Shown here one piece after another: positions 53,569-62,940 of a DNA stretch of 64,000 nucleotides. The position numbers and the translations under genes are program-made. The stretch spans positions 2,304,667 to 2,368,666 of the forward strand of contig NZ_KB900626.1 of the NCBI RefSeq assembly GCF_000379125.1, in the 5' to 3' direction. The DNA is from Methylosinus sp. LW4 (lineage in GTDB: Bacteria; Pseudomonadota; Alphaproteobacteria; Rhizobiales; Beijerinckiaceae). The notes under the pieces are model-generated. The model was not told where the DNA came from, did no database searches, and saw nothing but the letters and a program-made list of their open reading frames with translations. Positions within the stretch are counted from its first letter, which is position 1. Every line of letters begins with the position of its first letter.

Positions 53569-54180
53569 CTATCGCCGTCCATAGTCGCCCGCGCTCGTGG
53601 TCGCTGCAGGATGCGACTGCAAATAATCGCCGATCCCTCTTCCTATTTTCTGTGCGGTCGCATCGCTCAATCCGGCCTTTTCGAGAACGAACGGCGCGGT
53701 CGATCGCGCGGATGCTCCCGTTCGCAATTGCTCCCCTGGGTGATCTTGCTTCCAGATCTCGACGCCATCCGCGACCCCCTGGTGGCCCCAGCGGCGAACG
53801 CCTTTATTAGCGTTCAGAACGGGATGATTCTTGTCGGTTCGCAATTTTTGCCGGACGATGTTCGGAACTGCGCGCTTGAGATAGTAATAGGCGGTGACGG
53901 CGACATGCGCTGCGTTATCGCCAGAACTCGCCGTCACAAATTTGATATAGCTGTACCATTCCGCCGCCGCGAGATCGTAGTCTCCATCATACAGCGGCTT
54001 TCGACGCTGCTCCATCAATAATTGCCAAATCGCATAGCGCTTTACTTCTGGAATCAAAGCTCCATTTTGATCTCCCGCCAACAGGTCTGCTCGATTCTTG
54101 TCGACCCAGCCGTAAGAGCGATGCTCGGCCCAAACAATGAACTGGCGCACTCGATCGTCGTCGACGCTCGTCTCTGACAT
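53569..54180 (-). CDS. Hypothetical protein, atypical composition
   Basis: A 203-residue protein I do not recognise. No signal or membrane segment. It is rich in Tyr, Trp and Arg (RQFIVWAEHRSYGWVDKNR, AEWYSYIKFVT, AYYYLKRAVPNIVRQ) and ends in a low-complexity tail. Its GC content is visibly lower and its codons less biased than flanking genes, which suggests recent acquisition or relaxed selection. The ATG at 54180 is preceded by GGGAGT (GGGAGTGAGCAA). No phage or toxin partner is adjacent. Another possibility is a lineage-specific regulator. Confidence 0.6.
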   Translation of the reverse strand: MSETSVDDDRVRQFIVWAEHRSYGWVDKNRADLLAGDQNGALIPEVKRYAIWQLLMEQRRKPLYDGDYDLAAAEWYSYIKFVTASSGDNAAHVAVTAYYYLKRAVPNIVRQKLRTDKNHPVLNANKGVRRWGHQGVADGVEIWKQDHPGEQLRTGASARSTAPFVLEKAGLSDATAQKIGRGIGDYLQSHPAATTSAGDYGRR

Positions 54181-54359
54181 TTGCTCACTCCCAATTAATT
54201 TTTTCCTATATATTCAATAGCTTATGGCATTTCTTACTTTTCTGTTCGGCCGCTCGTTCGCCCGTTCCCCTCCCCCGCGACCTTCCTCCCCCTACCCAAA
54301 ACCGCGCGGCTCCAATATAGCTGCGCGCAGCCAACCGACCGCTCGAGGGATTCCCCGCC

Positions 54360-54620
54360 ATGTCGCACGATTCCACACCGCACTTCCACAATCAGCCGGG
54401 CGTCGCCAAGATCACGGTCGGCTCCAAGGAATTCATGTGCATCGGCGCGCTGCCGCCCTTCGACCATCCGCATGTCTTCATCGACATGGGCGCGGCGGAC
54501 GAGGCGGTCTGTCCCTATTGCTCGACGCATTATGTGTTCGACGCCGCCCTCGGCCATGGCGCGGCCGATCCGGCCGAATGCGTCTATCATTCCGAGACCG
54601 TCCTCGACCCGACCGCCTGA
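54360..54620 (+). CDS. NDUFS6-like zinc-ribbon protein
   Basis: An 86-residue protein of the CHCC zinc-finger type (NDUFS6/C13-like). His and Cys ligands are in PHVFIDMG...EAVCPYCSTHYVF (HxxxD...CxxC) and a middle Cys precedes, MCIGALPPFDHPHV. Mitochondrial NDUFS6 supports complex I; bacterial small homologues of this length are widespread in alphaproteobacteria and of unproven function. The FAD monooxygenase gene starts 10 bp after its stop on the same strand, so the two are probably co-transcribed. Confidence 0.88.
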   Translation: MSHDSTPHFHNQPGVAKITVGSKEFMCIGALPPFDHPHVFIDMGAADEAVCPYCSTHYVFDAALGHGAADPAECVYHSETVLDPTA

Positions 54621-54630
54621 CGCCGCGCGA

Positions 54631-55794
54631 ATGGGCGCTCCCTTCATCGTCGTCGGCGCCGGCATAGGCGGGCTCGCCGCGGCGATCGCCCTGGCGCGCG
54701 CCGGCAAAAGGACGCTCGTCCTCGAGCAGGCCGAGCGCATAGAGGAAGTGGGCGCCGGCCTGCAAATCTCGCCCAACGCCGGGCGAATTCTGCAGGGTTT
54801 CGGCATGCGGCCGGCGCTGGACGCCGTCGCCCTCGAGCCGCGCGCCCTCAATATTCGCCGCGCCGCCGACGGCGCCGTGCTGGCGCGCCTGCCGCTCGCC
54901 GAGGCGCGCGACCGCTGGGGCGCGCCCTTTCGCGTGTTCCATCGCGCCGATCTGCAGAAGGCGCTGCTCGACGAGGCGCAGCGCCTCGGCGTCGAGACGC
55001 GCATCGCCGCGCGCTGCGCGGGCTTCACGCAGGATGCGGATTGCGTGCGGCCGGCGATCGGCGAGGCGACGCTGGAGGCGGCGGCGCTGATCGGCGCCGA
55101 TGGGCTGCGCTCGACGATTCGCGATGCGCTCGACCTCCTCGCAGACGACGCGCCCCGTTCGGCGCGGCTCACCGCCTGGCGGACGCTGATGCCGATCGAT
55201 TCGGCGCCCGCCGCCCTGCGCGAGCGCGAGACTCACATTTGGCTCGGGCCGGGCGGACATGTCGTCCATTATCCGCTGCGTGACGCGAGCATCGTCAGCG
55301 CCGTCGCCATTGTCGAGGATCGCGCCGATCGCGGCCCCATCGCCGAGACGCGCTCCGGCGAGGAACTGGTCCAGGCGATGGGCTTTTCGCGCTGGAGCCG
55401 CGATCTGCGCGCGCTGCTCGAGGCCGGCGACGCTTGGCGACGCTGGCCGCTCTACGCCCGGCCGGAGCTCACGCGCTGGGGCCGCGGCCGCGTGGCGCTG
55501 CTCGGCGACGCCGCGCATCCCATGGTGCCCTTCCTCGCCCAGGGCGCGGCGCAGGCGATAGAGGACGCCGCAGCGCTCGGCCACGCCTTCACCGATGCGC
55601 GCGCGGAAGCAGGGACGGCGCTCGCGGCCTATCAAGCGGCGCGAATCGAGCGGGCGACCCGCGTTCAGCGCGCCTCACGCGAGCAAGGCGCCAATTGCCA
55701 TTTCTCCGGGCCGATGGCGCTGGTGCGCGACGCCGCCGTGCGGCTGATGGGCGGCGAGGGCGTGCTGTCCCGCAACGCCTGGATCTATCGCTGA
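54631..55794 (+). CDS. FAD-dependent monooxygenase (UbiH/salicylate hydroxylase type)
   Basis: A 387-residue flavoprotein monooxygenase. The ADP-binding motif FIVVGAGIGGLAAAIALARAGKRTLVLEQ is at the N-terminus; the DG motif is LIGADGLRSTIRDAL; and GRVALLGDAAHPMVPFLAQGAAQAIEDAAAL is the second FAD-binding motif. Phrases such as VGAGLQISPNAGRIL match salicylate/6-hydroxynicotinate-like hydroxylases. The substrate is not deducible. The start ATG at 54631 is 10 bp after the zinc-ribbon gene. The 3' end overlaps the convergent TMEM175-type gene by 10 bp. Confidence 0.9.
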   Translation: MGAPFIVVGAGIGGLAAAIALARAGKRTLVLEQAERIEEVGAGLQISPNAGRILQGFGMRPALDAVALEPRALNIRRAADGAVLARLPLAEARDRWGAPFRVFHRADLQKALLDEAQRLGVETRIAARCAGFTQDADCVRPAIGEATLEAAALIGADGLRSTIRDALDLLADDAPRSARLTAWRTLMPIDSAPAALRERETHIWLGPGGHVVHYPLRDASIVSAVAIVEDRADRGPIAETRSGEELVQAMGFSRWSRDLRALLEAGDAWRRWPLYARPELTRWGRGRVALLGDAAHPMVPFLAQGAAQAIEDAAALGHAFTDARAEAGTALAAYQAARIERATRVQRASREQGANCHFSGPMALVRDAAVRLMGGEGVLSRNAWIYR

Positions 55795-56378
55795 TCTCGT
55801 GAGCCGGCGACGGTCCTCTCTATGCGCGGATCGGGCGCGAACCACATGATCGCCACGCCCACATAAATGGCGAGCGCCAGCAGCGGCGAGACGAAATATC
55901 CCCCTGCGATGGCGCAAAAATACAGCGCGATCGACGCTCTGCCCTTCACTTCGCGGCCGAGCGCGCCGGCGAGCGGCGAGGCCGGGCCGTCCGCCCGCAA
56001 TATCGCCAATGTCAGCAGATAATAAGCGATCGCCGGCAGCAGCAGCGTGAGCCCGTAGAGAATGGTGGGCGCGCGGGCGAAATCATTGTCGGCCATCCAA
56101 GCGGTGGCGAAGGGGATGAGCGACAGCCAGAACAGCAGATGCATGTTGGCCCACAGCACGCGGCCATCCACCCGCGAGACGGCGTAGAGCAGATGATGGT
56201 GATTGTTCCAATAGATGGCGACATAGACGAAGCTGAGCGCATAGCTGGCGAAAGTCGGAGCCAGCGGAATGAGCGCCGACCAATCCGCGCTATGCGGCGC
56301 CTTCAGCTCCAGGACCATTATGGTGACGATGATCGCGACGACGCCGTCGCTGAAAGCGGCCAGCCTGTCCTTTTCCAT
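55785..56378 (-). CDS. TMEM175-family (DUF1211) potassium channel-like protein
   Basis: A 197-residue membrane protein with six predicted helices, the bacterial TMEM175 length. The family motif FSDG is in RLAAFSDGVVAIIVTIMVLEL, in the helix that lines the pore in characterised bacterial TMEM175 channels. Further helices include YALSFVYVAIYWNNHHHLLYAV and HLLFWLSLIPFATAWM. It likely forms a tetrameric potassium-selective leak channel in the inner membrane. ATG at 56378. It is divergent from the MipA/OmpV gene (129 bp gap). Confidence 0.93.
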   Translation of the reverse strand: MEKDRLAAFSDGVVAIIVTIMVLELKAPHSADWSALIPLAPTFASYALSFVYVAIYWNNHHHLLYAVSRVDGRVLWANMHLLFWLSLIPFATAWMADNDFARAPTILYGLTLLLPAIAYYLLTLAILRADGPASPLAGALGREVKGRASIALYFCAIAGGYFVSPLLALAIYVGVAIMWFAPDPRIERTVAGSRDQR

Positions 56379-56507
56379 CGCTCCGCTCCGATCGCGCCCG
56401 GTGGATGCATAGCGGCGAAAAAGAGGCCGCGTCTCCACGGACTTGGCAGCTTCGGCCGGCGGCTGATAATGATGACGAATTGGTTACGCTGCAAGGAGGG
56501 TTCCGCC

Positions 56508-57425
56508 ATGCCTCGCGCCCGCGCCGCGATGATCGGCCTTCTCGCCTGTGTCGGCCTTGCCGGCGCAGCCCCTTTTGCGCATGCCGACGAGCCGCGCGCG
56601 CAAGACGTCCGCACGCAAGACGTCCGCGCGCAAGACCTGCGCACCGGGGACTTGCGCACTGGAGATCTGCGCGCGCAGGAGCCCCCCGCCCCCATATTCG
56701 CCGCGGCGGATCAAGGTTGGATCGTGACGGTGGGCGTCATGGGCGCGCTGACGCCGAGCTTTCCGGGCTCTGGCACGCTGCGTCCTTATCCGTTTCCCTC
56801 GATCAGCTTCCGACGCATCGGCGAGCCGGAGCTGTTCTCGACGCCCGACGATGGATTCGGCTTCGCCATTCTCGACTACAACGGCTTTCGCGCCGGTCCT
56901 GTGGCGAATTTCGTGTTCAAGCGCGGACAGCGCGACGGGCTCACCGGCGTGCACACTGTCGAGCTCACTCATGAGATCGGCGGCTTCGCCGAATATCAGG
57001 GCGAGCATTTCCGCACGCGCGCCGAGCTGCGGCAGGGCATAGACGGGCACAAGGGCTTCGTCGCCTCGCTGGGGGCCGACGTCTATGGCGGCGACGGCCG
57101 CGCGACGCTCTCCTTCGGACCGCGCCTCAGCCTCGGCGACAATCGATACGCCAACGCCTATTTCTCGGTGACGCCGTTCGAATCTCTGGCCAATGGCCGC
57201 ATCGAGCCCTATGAGGCCAATGGCGGCTTCACCGCCGCGGGCGGGCTCGCCACCTTCCGCTATGATTTCACCAAGGACACCAACGCCACCATTTACGGCG
57301 GCCTGCAGCGGCTGACCGGCAGCGTCGGCGCGAGCCCGATTCCGAACGAGATCGGCTCCCGCAATCAATTCACCGCCGGCCTCTCCATCGCCCGATCCTT
57401 CGAGCTGCGCGGCTTTTCTTGGTGA
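56508..57425 (+). CDS. MipA/OmpV-family outer-membrane protein
   Basis: A 305-residue outer-membrane barrel of the MipA/OmpV family: after a signal peptide (MIGLLACVGLAGAAPFAHA) and a repeat region, VTVGVMGALTPSFPGSGTLRPYPFPSISFRR, YNGFRAGPVANFVF and the closing GLSIARSFELRGFSW, ending in an aromatic. MipA-type proteins scaffold peptidoglycan enzymes in some species. A tandem five-residue repeat, of AQDVR/TQDVR/AQDLR/TGDLR form, occupies residues 29-58. AAGGAGGG precedes the ATG at 56508. A DUF2946-like gene follows 56 bp downstream on the same strand. Confidence 0.88.
   Translation: MPRARAAMIGLLACVGLAGAAPFAHADEPRAQDVRTQDVRAQDLRTGDLRTGDLRAQEPPAPIFAAADQGWIVTVGVMGALTPSFPGSGTLRPYPFPSISFRRIGEPELFSTPDDGFGFAILDYNGFRAGPVANFVFKRGQRDGLTGVHTVELTHEIGGFAEYQGEHFRTRAELRQGIDGHKGFVASLGADVYGGDGRATLSFGPRLSLGDNRYANAYFSVTPFESLANGRIEPYEANGGFTAAGGLATFRYDFTKDTNATIYGGLQRLTGSVGASPIPNEIGSRNQFTAGLSIARSFELRGFSW
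56595..56683 (+). repeat. 15-bp coding tandem repeat in the mipA-like gene
   Basis: About six imperfect copies of a 15-bp unit (GCGCAAGACGTCCGC-type) encode AQDVR, TQDVR, AQDLR, TGDLR, TGDLR and AQE. The repeats lie just after the signal peptide and could vary in number by slippage without changing frame. Confidence 0.75.
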
Positions 57426-57455
57426 AGCGCCGCTCGCGCTCTCCTTGACTCTGAC

Positions 57456-57477
57456 AATGATGAGTGCAACTCTCATT
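57456..57477. promoter_or_regulatory. Fur-box-like inverted repeat
   Basis: AATGA (57456-57460) and TCATT (57473-57477) flank GAGT-gca-ACTC, just ahead of the DUF2946-like gene start at 57482 and over a candidate -35 TTGACT (57445-57450). It resembles an imperfect Fur box with a 3-bp longer centre. Confidence 0.4.
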
Positions 57478-57481
57478 CACC

Positions 57482-57850
57482 ATGGCCGATAGATTACGCT
57501 CGACCTTTTTCCGGCGACTGGCGCTGGGGCTCTATACGCTGACGATCATCGTCGGCGCGCTGGGCTTCGCGTCGCATCGCGGCCATGGGGGAGCGGGCGT
57601 CAGCGTCTTCGAGGATCGCGCCGCTTTCTGCCAGGATTTCCAAAAGTCCCATGGCGCGCCCAAGACGCCCTTCGTCGTCTGCTGCGACGCCTGCGTCGCC
57701 AGCGCGGCGCCGACCTTGCCGGCGACCATCACGCATATCGTTTATCGTTTCGAGATTTCCACGCGTTTCGATTTCGCCTCTCGCCTCGGTCGGGACCTCG
57801 ATGAGAGCCCGGACAATCTCCGCTCGCGAGCGCCGCCTGCCTTCGTCTGA
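57482..57850 (+). CDS. DUF2946-like small exported cysteine-motif protein (copy 3, orphan)
   Basis: A 122-residue relative of the proteins at 2947 and 23452. N-terminal hydrophobic helix (LALGLYTLTIIVGALGFA), histidines (SHRGHGG), a lone Cys (AFCQDF), a cysteine cluster FVVCCDACVASAAP, and the tail NLRSRAPPAFV. The SSWS part of the tail is absent but SRAPP remains. Unlike the other copies it has no sigma/FecR/TonB genes beside it; it follows a MipA/OmpV gene. A GTG at 57464 would add 6 residues. A Fur-box-like sequence overlaps its upstream region. Confidence 0.6.
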   Translation: MADRLRSTFFRRLALGLYTLTIIVGALGFASHRGHGGAGVSVFEDRAAFCQDFQKSHGAPKTPFVVCCDACVASAAPTLPATITHIVYRFEISTRFDFASRLGRDLDESPDNLRSRAPPAFV

Positions 57851-58353
57851 TGTCGATGCGGCCCTCCCGGACGCTCTGCGTCCGGCTTGTCTCCTAAGCT
57901 TCGTTCCTCGTTTCTCTCGCGTCTGAGCGCGGGCGTCACGTAGGCCACAGGAACAAGAAACACGAATTGTCGCGCTCTTCTCCCGGGAGCGGCGACAATT
58001 CGAGCGGACTTCCGCGAGCGCTCGCCGTCTCAGATGGCGGACCCCGCAATTGCGTCGCCCATGTCTCGTCCTCGACGCGCCTTTCCCCGAGGCGCGGAAT
58101 CTCCCCCCGATGCGAGGCGGGACATGCGACGGAAAAGCGGTTCAGGGCCGGCGAGGCTCGCGGAATCTGTCGACCGACTCGAAAAAGGCGGAGATCGGAC
58201 CTCCCTCCGACGAGCTGCGCCTTTCGAGCGAGCGCCGAGCGGACCAAACGCGGTCCATGCCGCCTCGCTTCTCTTGTCGGCCGCCACTGCGCGGCGCTCC
58301 CTTCTCCCCCGGAGGGAGCGCCGCCCTTGGGCGAACCATCCCCCAACGTCTCC
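57851..58353. other. Intergenic region with one hairpin
   Basis: About 500 bp between convergent genes. It holds CGAATTGTCGC (57963-57973) paired with GCGACAATTCG (57992-58002), a likely terminator for the upstream gene. The remaining open frames are Arg/Ser-rich with no recognisable domain. Confidence 0.5.
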
Positions 58354-59370
58354 CTAAATCTCGCTGGCCGCGACCACCTCCTGCTCGATCGCGCCGAAGA
58401 TCGAGTGACCCGCGGCGTCGCGCATCTCTATGCGGATGCGGTCGCCCGGCAGCAGAAATCGCGTGCGCGCCGCGCCGCCGAGGAGACTCTCGACGACGCG
58501 CTGCTCGGCGAGGCAGGAATAGCCCACCCCTCCATCGGCGATCGGCAGGCCCGGCCCGCCGTCGGCGGCGCGATTCGACACAGTGCCGGAGCCGATGATG
58601 GCGCCGGCGCCGAGCGCGCGCGTGCGCGCCGCATGGGCGATGAGGCAGCCGAAATCGAAGGTCATGTCGACGCCGGCGTCGGGCCGGCCGAGCGGCGCGC
58701 CATTGACGAAGGACAGCAGCGGCGCGGAGAGCCGCCCGCCGTCCCATGACGCGCCGAGCTCGTCCGGCGTCACGGCGACAGGAGAAAAGGCCGAGGCGGG
58801 CTTGGATTGGAAAAAGCCGAAGCCCTTGGCCAGCTCGCCGGCGGTGAGGCCGCGCAAGGTCACGTCATTGGCCAGCATGACGAGCGCGATATGGGCGCGC
58901 GCCGACCGGGCGTCCACGCCGAGCGGAACATCGTCGGCGACGACGGCGACCTCCGCCTCGAGATCGAGGCCGAATTTCTCCTCGAGAAAAGCGATGGGAT
59001 CGCGCGGGCCGAGAAACCCGTCCGAGCCGCCCTGATAGATCAGCGGATCGCTCCAAAAGGAGGGCGGCATCTCCACGCCGCGCGCCTTGCGCACCAGAGC
59101 GACGTGATTCACATAGGCCGAGCCGTCGGCCCATTGATAGGCGCGCGGCAGCGGCGACGCGCACTCATGCTCGCGAAAGCGAAAGGACGGGAGCAGCCCC
59201 GCCTCCAGCCGCTCGGCGATCTCGGCGAGCCGCGGCGCGGCGCGCGGCCAATCGTCGAGCGCCGCCTGCAGAGTGGGCGCGACCGCCGCCGCCTGCGTGG
59301 CGCGCGTCAAATCCCGCGAGACGACGACGAGCCTGCCGTCGCGTCCGGCTTTCAAAGAAGCGAGCTTCAT
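58354..59370 (-). CDS. Fumarylacetoacetate hydrolase-family protein
   Basis: A 338-residue enzyme of the FAH superfamily, here best read as fumarylacetoacetase, splitting fumarylacetoacetate to fumarate and acetoacetate. Seen: LPSFRFREHE, YQWADGSAYVNHVALVRKARG, DPIAFLEEKFGLDLEAEVAVV with metal-ligand acidic residues, LGVDARSARAHIALVMLANDVTLR, GFFQSKPASAFSPVAVTPDELG and GAIIGSGTVSN. It is shorter than human FAH and of the bacterial two-domain form. It lies 9 bp downstream of hmgA, confirming the pathway role. Confidence 0.9.
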   Translation of the reverse strand: MKLASLKAGRDGRLVVVSRDLTRATQAAAVAPTLQAALDDWPRAAPRLAEIAERLEAGLLPSFRFREHECASPLPRAYQWADGSAYVNHVALVRKARGVEMPPSFWSDPLIYQGGSDGFLGPRDPIAFLEEKFGLDLEAEVAVVADDVPLGVDARSARAHIALVMLANDVTLRGLTAGELAKGFGFFQSKPASAFSPVAVTPDELGASWDGGRLSAPLLSFVNGAPLGRPDAGVDMTFDFGCLIAHAARTRALGAGAIIGSGTVSNRAADGGPGLPIADGGVGYSCLAEQRVVESLLGGAARTRFLLPGDRIRIEMRDAAGHSIFGAIEQEVVAASEI

Positions 59371-59379
59371 CGCTTGTCC

Positions 59380-60678
<1,299 letters not shown>

Positions 60679-60733
60679 GGCTCAATCTCCGAATAGCGGT
60701 GCGCGCTCCACCCTCCCCTTCAGGAGGAAGGTC

Positions 60734-60834
60734 GGACCGCAAAGCGGTCCGGGGTGGGGTCGCTTCCCGAGATGCGGGCGTCACCCCCTCCCGCCCGCCT
60801 TCGGCGGTCGACCTCCCCCCTTGAGGGGGAGGTG
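60734..60834. repeat. Palindromic intergenic repeats between hppD and hmgA
   Basis: GGACCGC-aaa-GCGGTCC (60734-60750) and CCTCCCCC...GGGGGAGG (60812-60832) lie in the 180-bp gap between two same-strand genes. Both look like dispersed GC-rich repeats. They could moderate read-through from hppD to hmgA. Confidence 0.65.
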
Positions 60835-60858
60835 GGTTCCGCGCAGCGTCGAAACCCC

Positions 60859-61923
60859 TCACCCTCCCGCGCGCAGCACGCCGCGCTTCACCTGATCGTC
60901 CTCGATCGACTGGAACAGAGCGCGGAAATTACCTTCGCCGAATCCCTCGTCGCCCTTGCGCTCGATGAACTCGAAGAAGATCGGCCCGATCACCGTCTTC
61001 GAGAAAATCTGCAACAGCAGCTTGCGTCCCTCGCCGTCGATGAGAATGCCCAGCTCGCGCAAGCGCTCCAGCCGCTCGCCATGGCCGGGAAGCCGCTCCT
61101 CGACACGCGCGTAATAAGAATCCGGCGGCGCCGGCATGAATTGCAGCCCGCGCGCCCGCAGCGCCGTCACCGTGCGATAAATGTCGTCGCAGGCGCAGGC
61201 GACATGCTGAATGCCTTCTCCCCGATAAGCGACGAGATATTCCTCGATCTGACTCTTGTCGTCGACGCTCTCGTTGATCGGAATTCGTATCTTCCCGCAG
61301 GGGCTGGTCATGGCGCGCGAATGCAGGCCGGTGAGCTTGCCCTCTATGTCGAAATAGCGAATCTGCCGAAAGGAGAAGAAGCGCTCGTACCAACCGGCCC
61401 ATTCGTCCATATGGCCGCGAAAGACATTATGGGTGAGGTGATCGATGACGGTGAGGCCAACGCCTTCGGGATGCGGATCGCGCGCGCCGGTCCAGCGAAA
61501 ATCGACGTCGAAGATCGAGCCACGCTCGCCATAGCGATCGACGAGATAGATCAATGCGCCGCCGACGCCGACGAGCGCCGGAATCTTCAATTCCATCGGC
61601 CCGATCTTCGTCTCCGCCGCGCTCGCGCCCAAGGCGAGCGCGCGCTCATAGGCGAGGCGCGCATCCGCCACGCGAAAGCCCATGGCGCAGGCGCAAGGCC
61701 CATGCGTGCGGGCGAAATCCGCGGCGAAGCTGTCCGGCTCGGCGTTGAGCACATAATTCACATCGCCCTGGCGATAGAGCGTCACATCTTTGGAGCGATG
61801 GCGCGCGACGGCGACGAAGCCCATCTGCTCGAGCAGAGCCGCGAGCTTCGCCGGCTCGGGATGGGCGAACTCGACGAATTCGAAACCATCCGTCCCCATC
61901 GGATTTTCCGGCGAAGGCGACAT
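60859..61923 (-). CDS. hppD: 4-Hydroxyphenylpyruvate dioxygenase
   Basis: A 354-residue iron-dependent dioxygenase converting 4-hydroxyphenylpyruvate to homogentisate. Seen: FEFVEFAHPEPAKLAALLEQMGF, YRQGDVNYVLNAEPDSFAADFARTHGPCACAMGFRV, GLTVIDHLTHNVFRGHMDEWAGWYERFFSF (iron-ligand His), GEGIQHVACACDDIYRTVTALR (second His) and GPIFFEFIERKGDEGFGEGNFRALF (Glu ligand). AAGGAGG precedes the ATG at 61923. It is divergent from maiA (83 bp between starts), so the two sides of the pathway may share a control region. Confidence 0.97.
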   Translation of the reverse strand: MSPSPENPMGTDGFEFVEFAHPEPAKLAALLEQMGFVAVARHRSKDVTLYRQGDVNYVLNAEPDSFAADFARTHGPCACAMGFRVADARLAYERALALGASAAETKIGPMELKIPALVGVGGALIYLVDRYGERGSIFDVDFRWTGARDPHPEGVGLTVIDHLTHNVFRGHMDEWAGWYERFFSFRQIRYFDIEGKLTGLHSRAMTSPCGKIRIPINESVDDKSQIEEYLVAYRGEGIQHVACACDDIYRTVTALRARGLQFMPAPPDSYYARVEERLPGHGERLERLRELGILIDGEGRKLLLQIFSKTVIGPIFFEFIERKGDEGFGEGNFRALFQSIEDDQVKRGVLRAGG

Positions 61924-62006
61924 TGCGGCCTCCTTGCGAATGGCGCACTCCTTCAACATATTGCGCGCGACCTGCGATTCCAGAGCGGACGGCGGAGACG
62001 ACGGCG

Positions 62007-62642
62007 ATGAAGCTCTATGATTATTTCCGCTCCTCGGCCGCCTATCGCGTGCGCATCGCGATCGAGCTGAAGGGCTTGAATCTCGAGCGAATCCCCGTGC
62101 ATCTCGCGCGCGGCGAGCAGCGCCGCGCCGATTATCTCGCGAAGAATCCGCAAGGCCTCGCGCCGGCGCTCGAGCTGGACGATGGGACGATCCTCACCCA
62201 ATCATTGGCGATCATCGATTATCTCGACGCGCTCGCGCCGCAGCCGCTGCTGACGCCGAAAGATCCGCTGCTCGCGGCCAAGGTCCGCGGAGTCGCGCTG
62301 GCCATCGCCTGCGACATTCATCCGCTGAACAATCGCCGTGTGCTGGACTATTTGCGCGAGCGGCTGGGGCAGGACGACTCCGGCGTCGACGCCTGGGTCC
62401 ATCATTGGGCTCTGCAGGGCGGGCTCGAGGCGGTGGAGCGGCTCGTCGAGCCCGGCCCCTTCTGCTTCGGCGCGCAGCCGACGCTCGCCGACGTTTGCCT
62501 CGTGCCGCAGCTCTTCGCGGCGCGGCGCTTCTCGACGCCGCTCGAGACGCTGCCGAAGCTTCTCGCCGTGGAGGCGCATTGCCTCGCCCATCCCGCCTTC
62601 GCCGCGGCCGAGCCGTCGCGTCAGGCGGATGCGGAACCCTGA
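62007..62642 (+). CDS. maiA: Maleylacetoacetate isomerase
   Basis: A 211-residue zeta-class glutathione transferase that isomerises maleylacetoacetate to fumarylacetoacetate. The N-terminal thioredoxin-like domain has the active-site YFRSSAAYRVRIAIELKGL (SSxxxRVR) and NPQGLAPALELDDGTILTQSLAIIDYLD; the C-terminal helical domain has ACDIHPLNNRRVLDYLRE and CFGAQPTLADVCLVPQLF. It is divergent from hppD and completes the pathway with hmgA and the FAH gene. It uses glutathione as cofactor. Confidence 0.95.
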   Translation: MKLYDYFRSSAAYRVRIAIELKGLNLERIPVHLARGEQRRADYLAKNPQGLAPALELDDGTILTQSLAIIDYLDALAPQPLLTPKDPLLAAKVRGVALAIACDIHPLNNRRVLDYLRERLGQDDSGVDAWVHHWALQGGLEAVERLVEPGPFCFGAQPTLADVCLVPQLFAARRFSTPLETLPKLLAVEAHCLAHPAFAAAEPSRQADAEP

Positions 62643-62723
62643 CAATCGCCGCGCCCTCTGTCGCAGATGCGACAAGACGAAATCCGAGGCAGAAAGAAAG
62701 AAATTCTTTCTCTTCATCGATAT

Positions 62724-62746
62724 GAGACGGAGCCATTCTCCGTCTC
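62724..62746. terminator. Hairpin downstream of maiA
   Basis: GAGACGGAG-ccatt-CTCCGTCTC, a perfect 9-bp stem 80 bp after the maiA stop. No T tract follows, so it may be rho-assisted or a regulatory hairpin for the downstream gene. Confidence 0.4.
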
Positions 62747-62940
62747 GACGCGATGTCGGCAGCTCATGTCGCAGCCGTCATGAAAAAGAGAAGGTTTCAG
62801 CATAGTACAAATGCCGACAAAATTCGCATTGAAGGCCGTTTCTCCTTCGGTATGATTTCTGCACACGATCGCGCAGCCGCCGCAAATCTCGACAGCGACG
62901 ACTCGAAGTGGGTTCGAACATCGAGCGAGGAGTACCGCAT

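Noticed and set aside
62696..62710. Short palindrome GAAAGAAATTCTTTC upstream of the peroxiredoxin gene as an OxyR-type site
   Set aside because: It is AT-rich, 230 bp from the start codon, and does not fit a known OxyR or similar pattern.
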